From Clostridium rectalis (GTDB taxonomy: Bacteria; Bacillota; Clostridia; Clostridiales; Clostridiaceae), in assembly GCF_900626095.1 (NCBI RefSeq), contig NZ_UYZZ01000002.1, forward strand, positions 372,001-436,000: DNA of 64,000 nt, read 5' to 3'. Position numbers and translations under genes: made by a program. Below the pieces are notes generated by a model. That model saw only the letters and a program-made list of their open reading frames with translations. It searched no databases and was not told where the DNA came from. This document shows positions 8,642-18,638 of the stretch, in pieces. The stretch's first letter is position 1, and every line of letters starts with the position of its first letter.

Positions 8642-9943
8642 TTATCTATTTTTATTTTCTTTTACTATTCTTCTCATATCTCCTATCATATATAAAGAGC
8701 CACATATAACTATTAAATCATTATCATCACATGTGTCTATTGCCCTTTCATAGGCTTTTTCATAACTACATAGTGCTTCACAATTTTTATTATATTTTTT
8801 TATTATAGTAGCTAACGTCTCGCAATTTTTCCCTCTATAGCTTTTAGGTGTAACTGCAATTACTTTATGTGCCATAGGCGTTATAGTCTTTATCATATCC
8901 TCTACTTGTTTATCCTTTAATATTCCCAATATCAATGTTATTTTATTATATTTAAAATATTTTTCTATACTTTTTCTTAAATTATATATACCATCTATAT
9001 TATGAGCTCCATCTAAAACTACCATAGGATTATAACCCATTATTTCAAGTCTGCCAGGCCATGTAACATCTTTAAGTCCTTTTAATATATGTTCCTTACT
9101 AATATTTACTCCTAAATTTATTAACTGTTCAATTGTATTTACCGCCAATGCACAATTTAACAATTGATGTGTTCCAAGTAATCTTAGTTCTATATTGTAG
9201 TTATCTATTGGTGTTGCAATTATTAACTTTTGACAAGGTGAATTATACACATTATCCACACTTTTTACTGAATTTTTGTTCAATTTACATAATGGAGAAT
9301 TCTTTTGTTTACATACCTTCTCTATAACTTCTTCTACTTCTATACTCTGAGGATATAAAACTACTGGCACACCCTCTTTAATTATGCCTGCCTTTTCTTT
9401 TGCTATTTCAGATAAAGTTTCTCCTAATATATTCATATGATCATAACTTATAGAAGCAATTACACTTACTAAAGGCATAATTACATTGGTTGAATCTAAT
9501 CTTCCCCCTAATCCTACTTCTACAACTGCAAAATCAACCTTTGTTTCATAATAATACAAAAACATTGCACAGGTTATTATTTCAAATTCTGTAGGATGTT
9601 CATAACCTAACTTAATAACTTCATTAACAGCCTCAGATACTTTTGTTACTATTTTAGCTAATTCATCTTTAGGTATATTCTTATTATTTATTTGAATTCT
9701 TTCCTCAAATTCTTCTATATATGGTGAAGTATACATACCTACCTTAAAACCAGCTTCTACTAATATTCTACAAATCATTGCTGTGGTAGAACCTTTTCCA
9801 TTAGTTCCTGCTATATGTATGCATTTTATTTTTTTATGAGGATTACCTAGTAATTCTAATATTTTATCAGTTCTTTTCGTTCCCAAATTACTACCAAACT
9901 TTGCAGTATTTTCAATATAAGCTATTGCTTCCCTGTAATTCAT
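8642..9943 (-). CDS. folC: Folylpolyglutamate synthase / dihydrofolate synthase
   Basis: FolC adds glutamates to folates, keeping them in the cell and improving their use by folate enzymes. The 433-residue protein has the folate Mur-like layout: LGNPHKKIKCIHIAGTNGKGS with the P-loop at about 43-52, YTSPYIEEFEERIQIN, EVGLGGRLDSTNVI (Mg-binding), SYDHMNILGETLSEIAKEKAGI, and GPGR-like WPGRLEIM with VVLDGAHN in the C-terminal domain. GGGGGATTTATA precedes the ATG. It follows valS on the same strand by 130 bases, an arrangement common in Firmicutes. Polyglutamylation matters here because the nearby histidine pathway runs on tetrahydrofolate. Confidence 0.95.
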   Translation of the reverse strand: MNYREAIAYIENTAKFGSNLGTKRTDKILELLGNPHKKIKCIHIAGTNGKGSTTAMICRILVEAGFKVGMYTSPYIEEFEERIQINNKNIPKDELAKIVTKVSEAVNEVIKLGYEHPTEFEIITCAMFLYYYETKVDFAVVEVGLGGRLDSTNVIMPLVSVIASISYDHMNILGETLSEIAKEKAGIIKEGVPVVLYPQSIEVEEVIEKVCKQKNSPLCKLNKNSVKSVDNVYNSPCQKLIIATPIDNYNIELRLLGTHQLLNCALAVNTIEQLINLGVNISKEHILKGLKDVTWPGRLEIMGYNPMVVLDGAHNIDGIYNLRKSIEKYFKYNKITLILGILKDKQVEDMIKTITPMAHKVIAVTPKSYRGKNCETLATIIKKYNKNCEALCSYEKAYERAIDTCDDNDLIVICGSLYMIGDMRRIVKENKNR

Positions 9944-10073
9944 TATAAATCCCCCAATTCTTATTTAGCTAAAAATTAAGAAAGAAGAGTGAAAAATATA
10001 ATTTTTATTTGTTTTTTAATACATTTTCCACTTTTCAATTACCTAAAATTCCACCCTCCTAATATTTCAACCC

Positions 10074-12716
10074 TTATTTTAGACTGTTTATTCTTTCTAA
10101 AATCGCTTCTAACATTTCTTTATACTTTTCACCTTTGACTCTTTCTTCATTAACAACTGCTTCTGGAGCTTTACTTACAAATTTTTCATTTGAAAGTTTC
10201 TTTTCTACTCTTTCTATTTCTTTTTCTAATTTCTCCTTTTCCTTACTTAATCTTTCTAACTCTTTTTCTATGTCTACTAAATCAAGTAATGGCATATATA
10301 TTTCTGCTCCCTTAGAGACCAATGACACAGCATTTTCTGGAGCCTGTTTTTTAGAATCTAAAAATATAACTTCACTAGCTGATGCTAATTTTTCAAAATA
10401 AATCTTTCCCTCTTGGAAAGCTTCCTTTCCCTCTAGAGCATAAATCATAACCTTAGCTTTTCTTGAATTAGGTACATTCATTTCAGCCCTTACATTCCTT
10501 ATACTCTTTATTGCTTCAATTATATAGTTCATATTAACTTCTGCTTTTTCATTTCTTAATCCTTCTTTAAATTCTGGCCATGCTGCAATAGTTATAGTCT
10601 CTTCTTCCTCTTGAATATGTGTAAATATTTCCTCTGTTATATATGGCATTACTGGATGCAATAATTTAAGACCACATATTAATACATCAAACAATACATT
10701 AAATACAACACCCTTTGCCTTTTCATCTTCCCCGTATAATATTGGCTTTACAATCTCTATATACCAATCACAAAACTCATTCCACATAAATTCATATACC
10801 TTTTGTGATGCCATTCCTAATTCATATTTATCTATATTATCTGTTACTTCTTTCACTAAAGTATTAACTCTTGATAATATCCATCTATCAGCTATAGTGT
10901 AGTCCTTACAATTTTTATACTTTTCCATAAGTTCTTTATCAATATTCATCATAACAAATCTTGAAGCATTCCAAACCTTATTAGCAAAATTTCTAGCTGC
11001 CTCAACCTTTTCTTCATAAAATCTTATATCATTTCCAGCAGCATTACCTGTAATTAGCATAAATCTTAAAGCATCTGCACCATATTTTTCTATTATATCT
11101 AAAGGATCAACACCATTTCCTAATGACTTTGACATCTTCTTACCGTCAGAATCTCTAACTATACCATGTATTAATACAGTACTAAATGGTATATCTTTCA
11201 TACTATTTAAACCTGAGAATATCATTCTAGCAACCCAAAAGAAAATTATATCGTATCCTGTAACAAGTACATCAGTAGGATAAAAATAGTCTAAATCCTC
11301 TGTTTCATCTGGCCAACCTAATGTTGAAAATGGCCATAAAGCTGAACTAAACCAAGTATCTAAAACATCATCATCTTGTTTTAAACTACTACTTGAGCAT
11401 TTAGTACATTTAATTGGAGAATCCATAGTTACTATCATTTCTCCACATTCCTCACAATACCATACTGGTATTCTATGTCCCCACCATAATTGTCTTGATA
11501 TACACCAATCTTGAATATTTTCCATCCAGTTAAAATATATTTTATCAAATCTCTCAGGAACAAACTTAATCTGTTTATTTTTTACAATCTGTATGGCCGG
11601 TTTAGCAAGTTCCTCCATTTTTACATACCATTGTTTTGATATCATAGGCTCAATTACCGAACCACATCTATCGTGACAGTTTACATTATGAACATGATCC
11701 TTTATGCTAACTAAGAACCCTTGTTCCTTTAAATCCTTAACAATAGCCTTTCTTGCTTCATATCTATCCATGCCAGCATAATTTCCACCTAATTTATTAA
11801 TGGTTCCATTTTCATTCATAATTATAACCTCTGGTAAATCATGTCTTTTACCAACCTGATAATCATTAGGATCGTGAGCCGGTGTAATCTTAACTGCCCC
11901 TGTACCAAATTCCATGTCAACATAATTATCCGCAATTATAGGGATTTCTTTATTTACAAGGGGAAGTTTTAATTTTTTCCCAACTAAATGAGCATACCTT
12001 TCGTCTTTTGGATTAACGGCTACCGCTGTGTCTCCTAACATTGTTTCTGGTCTTGTGGTAGCTATTTCTAAATACTCATCGGTATCTATAACTGGATATT
12101 TTATATGCCAGAAATGTCCTGATTGTTCTTCATATTCGATTTCTGCATCTGATATTGCAGTCATACATTTTGGACACCAATTAACTATTCTATTTCCTTT
12201 ATATATAAGTCCTTCTTCATATAATTTTACAAATACAGCCCTTACCGCTTTATTTAGATTTTCATCCATAGTAAAACTTTCTCTTGAGAAATCAGCTGAT
12301 ACTCCCATCTTTTTAAGCTGAGTTCTTATTCTATCTCTATATTCATCTGACCATTCCCATACCTTTTCAAGAAAAGCTTCTCTTCCCATTTCCTTTTTCT
12401 TAATTCCATTTTTAAGAAGTTCATTTTCTACTTTAACCTCTGTTGCTATACTTGCATGATCTTCTCCAGGAAGCCATAAAGTACTATATCCTTGCATTCT
12501 TTTAACTCTTATTAAAAAATCTTGTAAACTATTATCTAAAGCATGCCCTAAATGCAATTTTCCAGTTATATTTGGAGGTGGCATAATTATAGTAAATGGT
12601 TTTTTACTCTTATCTACTTTCGGAGTAAAATATTTACCTTTTTCCCACTTTTCATATATTCTACCTTCAAACTCTTTAGGATCATAAGTTTTAGCGATAT
12701 TTAAATTTTCATTCAT
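10074..12716 (-). CDS. valS: Valyl-tRNA synthetase
   Basis: ValS charges tRNA-Val. The 880-residue class I synthetase has [16 protein letters not shown] (HIGH motif) near the N-terminus, [16 protein letters not shown] in the editing domain, [15 protein letters not shown] (KMSKS motif), an anticodon-binding domain and a C-terminal coiled coil ([22 protein letters not shown]). The start is the ATG at 12716, preceded by GGGAGGTATACAT; the longer reading frame upstream runs through the T-box leader and is not coding. Expression should rise when uncharged tRNA-Val accumulates, through that leader. Confidence 0.97.
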   Translation of the reverse strand: MNENLNIAKTYDPKEFEGRIYEKWEKGKYFTPKVDKSKKPFTIIMPPPNITGKLHLGHALDNSLQDFLIRVKRMQGYSTLWLPGEDHASIATEVKVENELLKNGIKKKEMGREAFLEKVWEWSDEYRDRIRTQLKKMGVSADFSRESFTMDENLNKAVRAVFVKLYEEGLIYKGNRIVNWCPKCMTAISDAEIEYEEQSGHFWHIKYPVIDTDEYLEIATTRPETMLGDTAVAVNPKDERYAHLVGKKLKLPLVNKEIPIIADNYVDMEFGTGAVKITPAHDPNDYQVGKRHDLPEVIIMNENGTINKLGGNYAGMDRYEARKAIVKDLKEQGFLVSIKDHVHNVNCHDRCGSVIEPMISKQWYVKMEELAKPAIQIVKNKQIKFVPERFDKIYFNWMENIQDWCISRQLWWGHRIPVWYCEECGEMIVTMDSPIKCTKCSSSSLKQDDDVLDTWFSSALWPFSTLGWPDETEDLDYFYPTDVLVTGYDIIFFWVARMIFSGLNSMKDIPFSTVLIHGIVRDSDGKKMSKSLGNGVDPLDIIEKYGADALRFMLITGNAAGNDIRFYEEKVEAARNFANKVWNASRFVMMNIDKELMEKYKNCKDYTIADRWILSRVNTLVKEVTDNIDKYELGMASQKVYEFMWNEFCDWYIEIVKPILYGEDEKAKGVVFNVLFDVLICGLKLLHPVMPYITEEIFTHIQEEEETITIAAWPEFKEGLRNEKAEVNMNYIIEAIKSIRNVRAEMNVPNSRKAKVMIYALEGKEAFQEGKIYFEKLASASEVIFLDSKKQAPENAVSLVSKGAEIYMPLLDLVDIEKELERLSKEKEKLEKEIERVEKKLSNEKFVSKAPEAVVNEERVKGEKYKEMLEAILERINSLK

Positions 12717-12740
12717 ATGTATACCTCCCGATTTTTTTGT

Positions 12741-13001
12741 ATAAAAAAAAACGCTGCCATCTAAAAGGACGACAGCGCGCGTTACCACCTTTTTTCCTGC
12801 AAATATAAATTTACAGGCTCTTATAATTTTAACGGTTAAGAAAACCGTCTTTGCCTACTACTAATTCAGCAAAGAAGCTCAAAAGCTACCTTCAAGGTAA
12901 TTCATACAGAAAGTTTCTCAGCCATTGAACTTTCCTCTCTTAGTATTTCTTATCCCTTACTCCTCTTTTTCTAAGCTTTTATATTATTATGCTATAATAT
13001 A
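12741..13001 (-). promoter_or_regulatory. T-box riboswitch leader of valS
   Basis: Read on the minus strand, the leader carries AGGTGGTAACGCG (about 12777-12791), the T-box sequence that pairs with the uncharged tRNA acceptor end. It is followed by a terminator stem (CGCTGTC to GGCAGCG, about 12752-12777) and a run of eight T. Upstream is a long structured stem I, with a GCTGAATTAGTAGTAGGC stretch near 12855-12873 containing GTA triplets, suitable for a valine specifier. Uncharged tRNA-Val would stabilise the antiterminator and switch on valS. The exact specifier triplet is my inference. Confidence 0.93.
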
Positions 13002-13007
13002 ACCTTT

Positions 13008-13035
13008 ATTATAACCTAATTTGAAAAACTGTCAA
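13008..13035 (-). promoter_or_regulatory. Sigma-A promoter of the valS T-box transcript
   Basis: On the minus strand TTGACA (13030-13035) and TATAAT (13008-13013) are separated by 16 bases, with GGT before the -10. Both boxes match the consensus perfectly. Transcription would begin near 13001, just before the T-box structure. Confidence 0.85.
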
Positions 13036-13062
13036 TAGTACTATTTTATATATACTTATATT

Positions 13063-13680
13063 TTATAAATTAACCTTTGCAAGAATTGCTTTTTCCATAT
13101 CATTAACTTTACTCTCTATTGACTCCATCTCTTTTTCAGCACACTTAACAAATTCTGTGTCTTTTATCGATCCTAAATTTATTTTAACATTGTAAAATGC
13201 TGAATGTACTGCAGTTCTAGCTGACATTGCAGCAACCGCCCCATCTGTAACAGCATTTTGATTGCCTTTTAATACCACTTTTTCAGCTAATTCTAATAAT
13301 TTAAAAGCATCTTTACCTACATTTAGTGGAACAGTTGCTGCTCCCTTAAATGCTGATTGAACGCTTTTTGTCCTTTCTGCTTTTTCTTCCTCATTATTTT
13401 TTGGCATTTTAAATGCTGCCATTATTTTATTAAATGAGTCGGAATCTTCATCTATGTAATTTATAAATTTTTCTTTGTATTCTCCAGATACCTTCTTTAT
13501 TTCATTCATTTCATTTTGTACATCTTCATAACCTTTTTTTTCCATAGTTAGATTTGCAACCATTTCAATAAGTGCTGCCGCTGAAGCCGCACTTAATGCT
13601 GCAATACTTCCACCCCCCGGTGCTGGTGATTCTGAAGCTGTTTCATATATAAATTCCTTTACTGTCATATCCTTTAACAT
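13063..13680 (-). CDS. fchA: Formiminotetrahydrofolate cyclodeaminase / methenyl-THF cyclohydrolase family
   Basis: The 205-residue protein is a stand-alone cyclodeaminase domain. It contains ESPAPGGGSIAALSAASAAALIEMVANLTM, the glycine-rich folate-binding signature of the family, and a helical C-terminus (GKDAFKLLELAEKVV, VTDGAVAAMSARTAVHSAFYNV). The enzyme converts 5-formimino-THF to 5,10-methenyl-THF and ammonia. It follows fhs on the same strand, 95 bases downstream with a hairpin between, and ftcD lies further upstream, so it takes the next step after FtcD in histidine breakdown. Related clostridial proteins act as cyclohydrolases in purine fermentation; either activity fits. AGGAGGAATTTTTT precedes the ATG. 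Confidence 0.92.
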   Translation of the reverse strand: MLKDMTVKEFIYETASESPAPGGGSIAALSAASAAALIEMVANLTMEKKGYEDVQNEMNEIKKVSGEYKEKFINYIDEDSDSFNKIMAAFKMPKNNEEEKAERTKSVQSAFKGAATVPLNVGKDAFKLLELAEKVVLKGNQNAVTDGAVAAMSARTAVHSAFYNVKINLGSIKDTEFVKCAEKEMESIESKVNDMEKAILAKVNL

Positions 13681-13717
13681 AAAAAATTCCTCCTAAATTC
13701 AATATAGTTTTATTGTT

Positions 13718-13750
13718 TATAAGCCTCTTTACTATTTAAAGAGGCTTATA
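13718..13750 (-). other. Perfect hairpin between fhs and fchA
   Basis: TATAAGCCTCTTT and AAAGAGGCTTATA form a 13-bp stem with a 7-base loop. There is no T-run on either side, so it is unlikely to be a full terminator. It may act as a processing site or mRNA 3'-end stabiliser that sets different levels of fhs and fchA. Confidence 0.5.
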
Positions 13751-13775
13751 AAATATATTATAAAAGGCGTCTTAA

Positions 13776-15455
13776 TTAGAATAAACCTGTAATTACTCCA
13801 TTTTCATCAATATCCATTTTTACCGCTGCTGGTACCTTTGGAAGTCCAGGCATAACCATTATATTACTTGTTTGGCACACTATAAAACCAGCACCTGCTG
13901 ATACCCTTACATCCTTAACATTAATCTTAAATCCTTTTGGTGCTCCCATTAAATTTGGATCATCAGAGAATGAGAATTGAGTTTTAGCCATACAAATTGG
14001 TAATTTATCTAAGCCTAATTCTTCAAGTTTCTTTATCTGCTTCATTGCAGCTGAATCTATTTCAACTCCATCTCCGCCATAAATTTCTTTAACTATAGTA
14101 TTAAGCTTATCTATTATTGAGGCTTCAATATCATAAAGTGGTTTATATTCAGCCTTTTCAGTTTCAAGAATTTTAACAAGCTTCTCAGCCATTTCAATTC
14201 CACCTTCTCCACCTTTTGCCCAACATTCATTTAATGAAACCTCAACTCCAAATTCTTTACATTTATTTATCAATAATTGTATTTCTGCATCTGTATCATT
14301 TACAAATCTATTAACTGCTACCAATACTGGTAAACCAAATTTTCTCATATTCTCTACTTGCTTAGCTAAGTTAGCAAAACCCTTATCTAATGCTTCTACA
14401 TTCTCATTTCCTAGCTCTGTCTTTTTAACTCCACCATGCATTTTCAATGCTCTAATTGTAGCAACTACAACTACAGCATCAGGTTTTAATCCACCATATC
14501 TACATTTTATATTTAAGAATTTTTCTGCTCCTAAATCAGCACCAAAACCTGCTTCTGTTATAAGAATATCTCCTAGCTTTAATCCTAATTTAGTTGCTAT
14601 TAATGAATTACATCCATGAGCTATATTGGCAAATGGTCCACCATGAATAAGGGCAGGTGTATTTTCAAGAGTTTGAACAATATTAGGTTTTATTGCCTCT
14701 TTTAATAACATGGCCATTGCACCATTAACATCTAAATCCTTAGCTGTTACTGGTTTTCCATCCAAATCATATGCAACTATAATTTTTCCTAATCTATCTT
14801 TTAAATCCATTAAATCACTTGCTAAACAAAGTATAGCCATAACCTCTGAAGCAACAGTTATCATAAACCCATCTTCTCTTACAAATCCACAAGCTTTTCC
14901 TCCAAGACCTACTGTAACATGTCTTAAAGCTCTATCATTCATATCGATAACTCTTTTCCAAATTATCTGTCTAGAATCTATTTTTAAGACATTTCCTTGA
15001 TGAATATGATTGTCTATAGCAGCTGATAAAAGGTTGTTAGCTGCAGTTATAGCATGCATATCTCCTGTGAAATGCAAATTTATATCTTCCATTGGAACAA
15101 CCTGTGCATATCCACCACCAGCTGCTCCTCCTTTAACTCCAAACACAGGTCCTAAAGACGGCTCCCTTAAAGCTATATAAGCCTTCTTTCCTATTTTATT
15201 TAATGCTTGTCCTAAACCTATTGAAGTTGTTGATTTACCTTCTCCTGCTGGGGTTGGACTTATAGCTGTAACTAATACTAACTTACCATCTTTTTCTTTC
15301 TCTACTCTTTTCATGCAATCAAAGGATACCTTAGCTTTATATTTACCATAAAGCTCTAATTCTTCCTCTGGTATTCCATACTTTTCAGCCACTTCTACTA
15401 TCTGCTTCATTTTTGACTTCTGTGCTATTTCAATATCACTTAGTATTTTACTCAT
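13776..15455 (-). CDS. fhs: Formate-tetrahydrofolate ligase
   Basis: Fhs interconverts formate, ATP and THF with 10-formyl-THF. The 559-residue protein has the usual length and the signatures [21 protein letters not shown] (P-loop), [25 protein letters not shown]-like [15 protein letters not shown], and [18 protein letters not shown]. In histidine fermentation it would run towards formate and ATP, giving substrate-level phosphorylation from the formimino carbon once methenyl-THF is hydrolysed to formyl-THF. It is upstream of fchA and downstream of folT and ftcD on the same strand. AGGGGGATATTAAA precedes the ATG. Confidence 0.97.
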   Translation of the reverse strand: MSKILSDIEIAQKSKMKQIVEVAEKYGIPEEELELYGKYKAKVSFDCMKRVEKEKDGKLVLVTAISPTPAGEGKSTTSIGLGQALNKIGKKAYIALREPSLGPVFGVKGGAAGGGYAQVVPMEDINLHFTGDMHAITAANNLLSAAIDNHIHQGNVLKIDSRQIIWKRVIDMNDRALRHVTVGLGGKACGFVREDGFMITVASEVMAILCLASDLMDLKDRLGKIIVAYDLDGKPVTAKDLDVNGAMAMLLKEAIKPNIVQTLENTPALIHGGPFANIAHGCNSLIATKLGLKLGDILITEAGFGADLGAEKFLNIKCRYGGLKPDAVVVVATIRALKMHGGVKKTELGNENVEALDKGFANLAKQVENMRKFGLPVLVAVNRFVNDTDAEIQLLINKCKEFGVEVSLNECWAKGGEGGIEMAEKLVKILETEKAEYKPLYDIEASIIDKLNTIVKEIYGGDGVEIDSAAMKQIKKLEELGLDKLPICMAKTQFSFSDDPNLMGAPKGFKINVKDVRVSAGAGFIVCQTSNIMVMPGLPKVPAAVKMDIDENGVITGLF

Positions 15456-15514
15456 TTTAATATCCCCCTTACTATTTACTATAATTTATTTTTGATACAA
15501 TTTTATCATAAAAA

Positions 15515-16030
15515 TTATCCAATTACATTGTTTATCTTTCTTACTAGTGAAGTATTCTTAAGCGAGTATACAAGGGTCATAAATATAATTGATTCGATTG
15601 GAATAAATATTATATTTTTAACAAGTCTTATCGGCAATAAAGCAATGAATCCTTTTCCCATCATTATAGATAACCATAAAGTATTTAAACATATGTCTAC
15701 TAAAACTACCTTTAATACTACCGCTATTATAACATTTTTATAATTAACATGTTTTTTATAAAAAAACAAACCATATATTATACCTGCTGCAAAAGCACTT
15801 ATTGTAAATCCTATAAAAAAGGTCCCTGTAGGAAATATATTAGCTCCTATTAAATCTACTAATGCATTTACAACTCCTCCAAATATAGGTCCAAAGAACA
15901 TTCCTGACAACATAGTGGGTATAAAACCAAAACCTACTCTTACAATAGGAGTATGAATAGAAAAAAATCTAGTTATAATAACTCCCATTGCTATAAATAA
16001 TGCTACATAAACTGTCCTTTTTGTTTTCAA
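15515..16030 (-). CDS. folT: Folate-family ECF transporter S component
   Basis: The 171-residue membrane protein has about six hydrophobic segments and the N-terminal pattern of FolT-type substrate-binding subunits: VYVALFIAMGVIITRFFSI, RVGFGFIPTMLSGMFFGPIFGG and ALVDLIGANIFPTGTFFIGFTISAF. Such S components bind folate and use a shared energising module (EcfA, EcfA', EcfT) encoded elsewhere. It starts with TTG, with GGGGG nine bases upstream. Its place between ftcD and fhs fits folate supply to a pathway that uses THF stoichiometrically. No THF riboswitch core is visible upstream. Confidence 0.85.
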   Translation of the reverse strand: MKTKRTVYVALFIAMGVIITRFFSIHTPIVRVGFGFIPTMLSGMFFGPIFGGVVNALVDLIGANIFPTGTFFIGFTISAFAAGIIYGLFFYKKHVNYKNVIIAVVLKVVLVDICLNTLWLSIMMGKGFIALLPIRLVKNIIFIPIESIIFMTLVYSLKNTSLVRKINNVIG

Positions 16031-16121
16031 CTTTTTTTACCCCCTTTTATAGGAAATATAATATATTCCATTTTTTTATTTATTTTAATTGTTAATGATT
16101 TATAAATTACTTTTTGATTTT

Positions 16122-16154
16122 GCAAAGATCTATACTAATTTTATAGACCTTTGC
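16122..16154. other. Hairpin between ftcD1 and folT
   Basis: GCAAAGATCTATA and TATAGACCTTTGC pair over 13 bases with one mismatch, which becomes a G-U pair in minus-strand RNA. There is no T-run downstream on the minus strand. It could be an RNA processing or attenuating element; a terminator call is not supported. Confidence 0.4.
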
Positions 16155-16190
16155 TTTATTTCAAGGAATTTTCAATGAATTCTTTAATTA

Positions 16191-17084
16191 CTAGTCGAGT
16201 AATCTTTTTTCTAATATCTGATTTATATCGAAGTTTTCAACCTGTAAATAGTATTCTGCACAATCTAATAATGCTTTCATTGGTACTGTTCCTATTACTT
16301 CACTTCCTATAACTGGAACACCGTATCTTTTAGCTTCTATTTTAACCATTTCAAATGCTCTATACACTGCTGTTTTTTCATAGTTTACAAGGTTCATTGA
16401 AACCTGAACAATATTTCTTTCCTCAAGTTTTAATCCTATAGCTTTTACAAACCTTAAACCTCCACCTATAAATCTTATTTTTTTAGCGATAGCACTAGCT
16501 ATCTCTACATCATCTGTTCCAAGATTTACATTAAATGCTACAAGTGATACTCTAGCACCTACAGCTGTACAACCACTTTTTGCATTCATTGCTTGTGGTC
16601 CAAAATCAGGTTTCCATTGTTCTTCTTTAATTTTTTCAAAAAACCCTTCATATTGTCCCTTTCTTACAGCTGCTAAGTTTTGTCTATCTGGTCTTGTTGC
16701 AGCATCCTCATATAAGTATACAGGAATTCCTAATTTGCCTATTTCTTCTCCAACTTCTTTTGCAAGTTTTATACATTCCTCCATAGTAATATCTGATACA
16801 GGCGTAAATGGCACAACATCAGTAGCCCCCATTCTTGGATGTCCACCTTCATGTTTAGTCATATCTATAAGTTCTGTTGCTACTTTAGCTGCATTAATAG
16901 CTGCTTCCTTAACTAGTTCAGGTGCACCTATCATTGTTACAACTGTTCTATTATGGTCTTCATCTGATGAATAGTCTAATAATTTTACGTCTTTTATTTT
17001 TCTTACTTCATCAACTATTTTTTCAATTACCTCTTTATTTCTTCCTTCACTAAAATTTGGTACACATTCAACTAATTTTGCCAT
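16191..17084 (-). CDS. ftcD: Glutamate formimidoyltransferase (intact copy)
   Basis: FtcD moves the formimino group of formiminoglutamate to THF, releasing glutamate. The 297-residue protein is the stand-alone transferase domain, beginning MAKLVECVPNFSEGRNKEVI. It carries HEGGHPRMGATDVVPF with the conserved catalytic His of the HPRMGA motif (His82 in the mammalian enzyme), and ATRPDRQNLAAVRKGQYEGF. I chose the ATG at 17084 because AAGGAGGAATTAATA precedes it; an upstream in-frame start at 17159 lacks one. With fchA and fhs it forms the one-carbon arm of histidine breakdown. A paralogue beside hutI lacks the catalytic His. Confidence 0.95.
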   Translation of the reverse strand: MAKLVECVPNFSEGRNKEVIEKIVDEVRKIKDVKLLDYSSDEDHNRTVVTMIGAPELVKEAAINAAKVATELIDMTKHEGGHPRMGATDVVPFTPVSDITMEECIKLAKEVGEEIGKLGIPVYLYEDAATRPDRQNLAAVRKGQYEGFFEKIKEEQWKPDFGPQAMNAKSGCTAVGARVSLVAFNVNLGTDDVEIASAIAKKIRFIGGGLRFVKAIGLKLEERNIVQVSMNLVNYEKTAVYRAFEMVKIEAKRYGVPVIGSEVIGTVPMKALLDCAEYYLQVENFDINQILEKRLLD

Positions 17085-17183
17085 TATTAATTCCTCCTTA
17101 AAATTTATGTAAACATTTATTTTTTTAATTTTGTTATTATTGCTTCTTTTCAATTTCATTATACCTATAATCCATCAATAAAT

Positions 17184-17241
17184 CGTCTAATTTTTATAAT
17201 TTTTAGCAAATTCATATAATTATAAATAATTTTTATAGACG
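17184..17241. promoter_or_regulatory. Inverted CGTCTA / TAGACG pair upstream of ftcD1
   Basis: CGTCTAATTTTTAT at 17184-17197 and its inverted form ATTTTTATAGACG at 17229-17241 flank about 30 bases of pure AT sequence between gltS1 and ftcD1. The same RCGTCTA core recurs upstream of hutU and near the racemase gene. This could be an operator for the histidine genes. Confidence 0.45.
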
Positions 17242-17270
17242 CTTCACAATCATTTAATTAAATTTTCATT

Positions 17271-18500
17271 CTATTTGAAGGTATTTATAAACCATATTAT
17301 AGTTGGTATTCCAACCAAATCTATTAAAAATGCCCCCACTAAAGGTACAATCAAAAATGCTTTTGTTGAGTGCCCATACTTTTCTGTAACACTGCTCATA
17401 TTAGCCATAGCATTTGGAGTAGCTCCAAGACCATGCCCTGCCATCCCCGCAACCATAATTGCAGCATCGAAATCCTTCCCCAAAAATCTAAATACAACAA
17501 ATATAGTATATAAAGCTATAAATACCACCTGACAAATCACTACTATTAACATTGGACCTGCAAGATTAGCTAGTTCCCAAAGTTTTAATGTCATTAATGC
17601 CATGGATAAAAATATCCCAAGTGCCACATCTCCAATCAACTCTATTGTATAAAAATCTAGTTTAACTATACTTAACTTATCGTTTATATTTCTAAATATA
17701 ACAGCCACAAACATTGCTCCTACATATCCTGGTAGTACCGTACCAGTTTTTGCAATCCAATCACAAATTAAAGAACCTATACTCATACATACTGAAATAA
17801 CTGCTAATTGAATTAGAAACATTTGTGAAGTAACCTTCCCTATATCTTTTATCCCAGCAACTTCTTTATATGACTTACTTTTTTCTTTACTTTCTTCATT
17901 AGGAGTTAAATCATACTTATCTATGAGCATCTTAGCTATAGGTCCCCCTATTAATCCCCCAGATATAAGACCAAAGGTGGCTGCTGCTATGGCTACAGTA
18001 GTTGCCCCTTCTATACCAAGGCCTTCTGCTACAGGGCCAAAAGCTGCCGCCGCCCCATGTCCCCCTTCCATTGATACGGATCCCATCATAACTCCTAGCA
18101 GTGGATGTAAATTCACTGCTTTAGCCGCAACTACTCCAATGATATTTTGCATAATAGCTAATATACAACATAACAACCAATATATAATAAGAGGTACTCC
18201 TCCCTTTTTTACGAGAGCAAAACTTCCACCAAGACCTATTGTCGTGAAAAATACAAGCATAAATGGAGACTGCAAGGTAATATCCATACTAATGTTCACC
18301 ACATTGCTTTGTTTCAATATTAACGCTACTATAGAAAACAATAATCCCCCTATTACAGGAGCTGGAATACAAAATTTTTCAAAAAATTTCACCTTCTTTT
18401 TTAAGAAATTTCCTAAAAACAACAGTAAAATAGCTAATGTAAGCGTAGATACCATATCTACTTTTAAAGTTAATATTCCTTCTATAATTTCTGTTTTCAT
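17271..18500 (-). CDS. gltS: Sodium/glutamate symporter, divergent copy (GltS1)
   Basis: A 409-residue GltS-family carrier with about ten membrane segments. It shows FCIPAPVIGGLLF, SVSMEGGHGAAAAFGP in the first re-entrant loop and MVAGMAGHGLGATPNAMANM in the second, then SVTEKYGHSTKAFLIVPLVGAFLIDL. The three tandem copies at 42.6-47.0 kb have MTGGHGT and AGHCGFGMGAT at these places, so this copy belongs to a different subgroup and may carry another substrate or work in export. AAAGGGGGATTTTGT precedes the ATG. A sigma-54 promoter with an enhancer-like palindrome lies directly upstream, unlike the other copies. It lies between the histidine one-carbon genes and a divergent amidohydrolase. Confidence 0.9.
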   Translation of the reverse strand: MKTEIIEGILTLKVDMVSTLTLAILLLFLGNFLKKKVKFFEKFCIPAPVIGGLLFSIVALILKQSNVVNISMDITLQSPFMLVFFTTIGLGGSFALVKKGGVPLIIYWLLCCILAIMQNIIGVVAAKAVNLHPLLGVMMGSVSMEGGHGAAAAFGPVAEGLGIEGATTVAIAAATFGLISGGLIGGPIAKMLIDKYDLTPNEESKEKSKSYKEVAGIKDIGKVTSQMFLIQLAVISVCMSIGSLICDWIAKTGTVLPGYVGAMFVAVIFRNINDKLSIVKLDFYTIELIGDVALGIFLSMALMTLKLWELANLAGPMLIVVICQVVFIALYTIFVVFRFLGKDFDAAIMVAGMAGHGLGATPNAMANMSSVTEKYGHSTKAFLIVPLVGAFLIDLVGIPTIIWFINTFK

Positions 18501-18534
18501 ACAAAATCCCCCTTTTCTTCTTTCCGTATAATAG

Positions 18535-18552
18535 AAGCATTTTTTATGCCAA
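18535..18552 (-). promoter_or_regulatory. Sigma-54 (-24/-12) promoter of gltS1
   Basis: Minus strand TTGGCATAAAAAATGCTT matches the sigma-54 pattern TTGGCAY-N5-wTGCW, with GG and GC exactly 10 bases apart (GG at 18549-18550, GC at 18537-18538). The predicted start near 18525 leaves a 25-base leader before the gltS1 ATG with its ribosome binding site in place. Confidence 0.8.
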
Positions 18553-18602
18553 TGAGAAACTATTAAAAATCTTCATTATATTGCATGTTTCCACATAAGT
18601 TG

Positions 18603-18638
18603 CCCTGCAAATATTGCCACACTGCATTTTTTGCAGGG
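18603..18638. promoter_or_regulatory. Palindromic enhancer-like site upstream of gltS1
   Basis: CCCTGCAAA and TTTGCAGGG form a perfect 9-bp inverted repeat with an 18-base spacer. It is centred about 95 bases upstream of the predicted sigma-54 start, where NtrC-type activators bind. It could also affect the divergent amidohydrolase gene. Confidence 0.6.

Noticed and set aside
15456-16190. THF riboswitch before fhs or folT
   Set aside because: Both upstream regions are short and AT-rich and lack the conserved G-rich core.
17923-18531. 202-codon plus-strand frame opposite gltS1
   Set aside because: Antisense shadow of a well-supported membrane protein; Pro/Ala/Ile-rich and without a ribosome binding site.
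18606-18625. Second sigma-54-like pair (TGGCA and TTGCA on the minus strand) inside the palindrome upstream of gltS1
   Set aside because: GG and GC are only 8 bases apart; sigma-54 needs 10.
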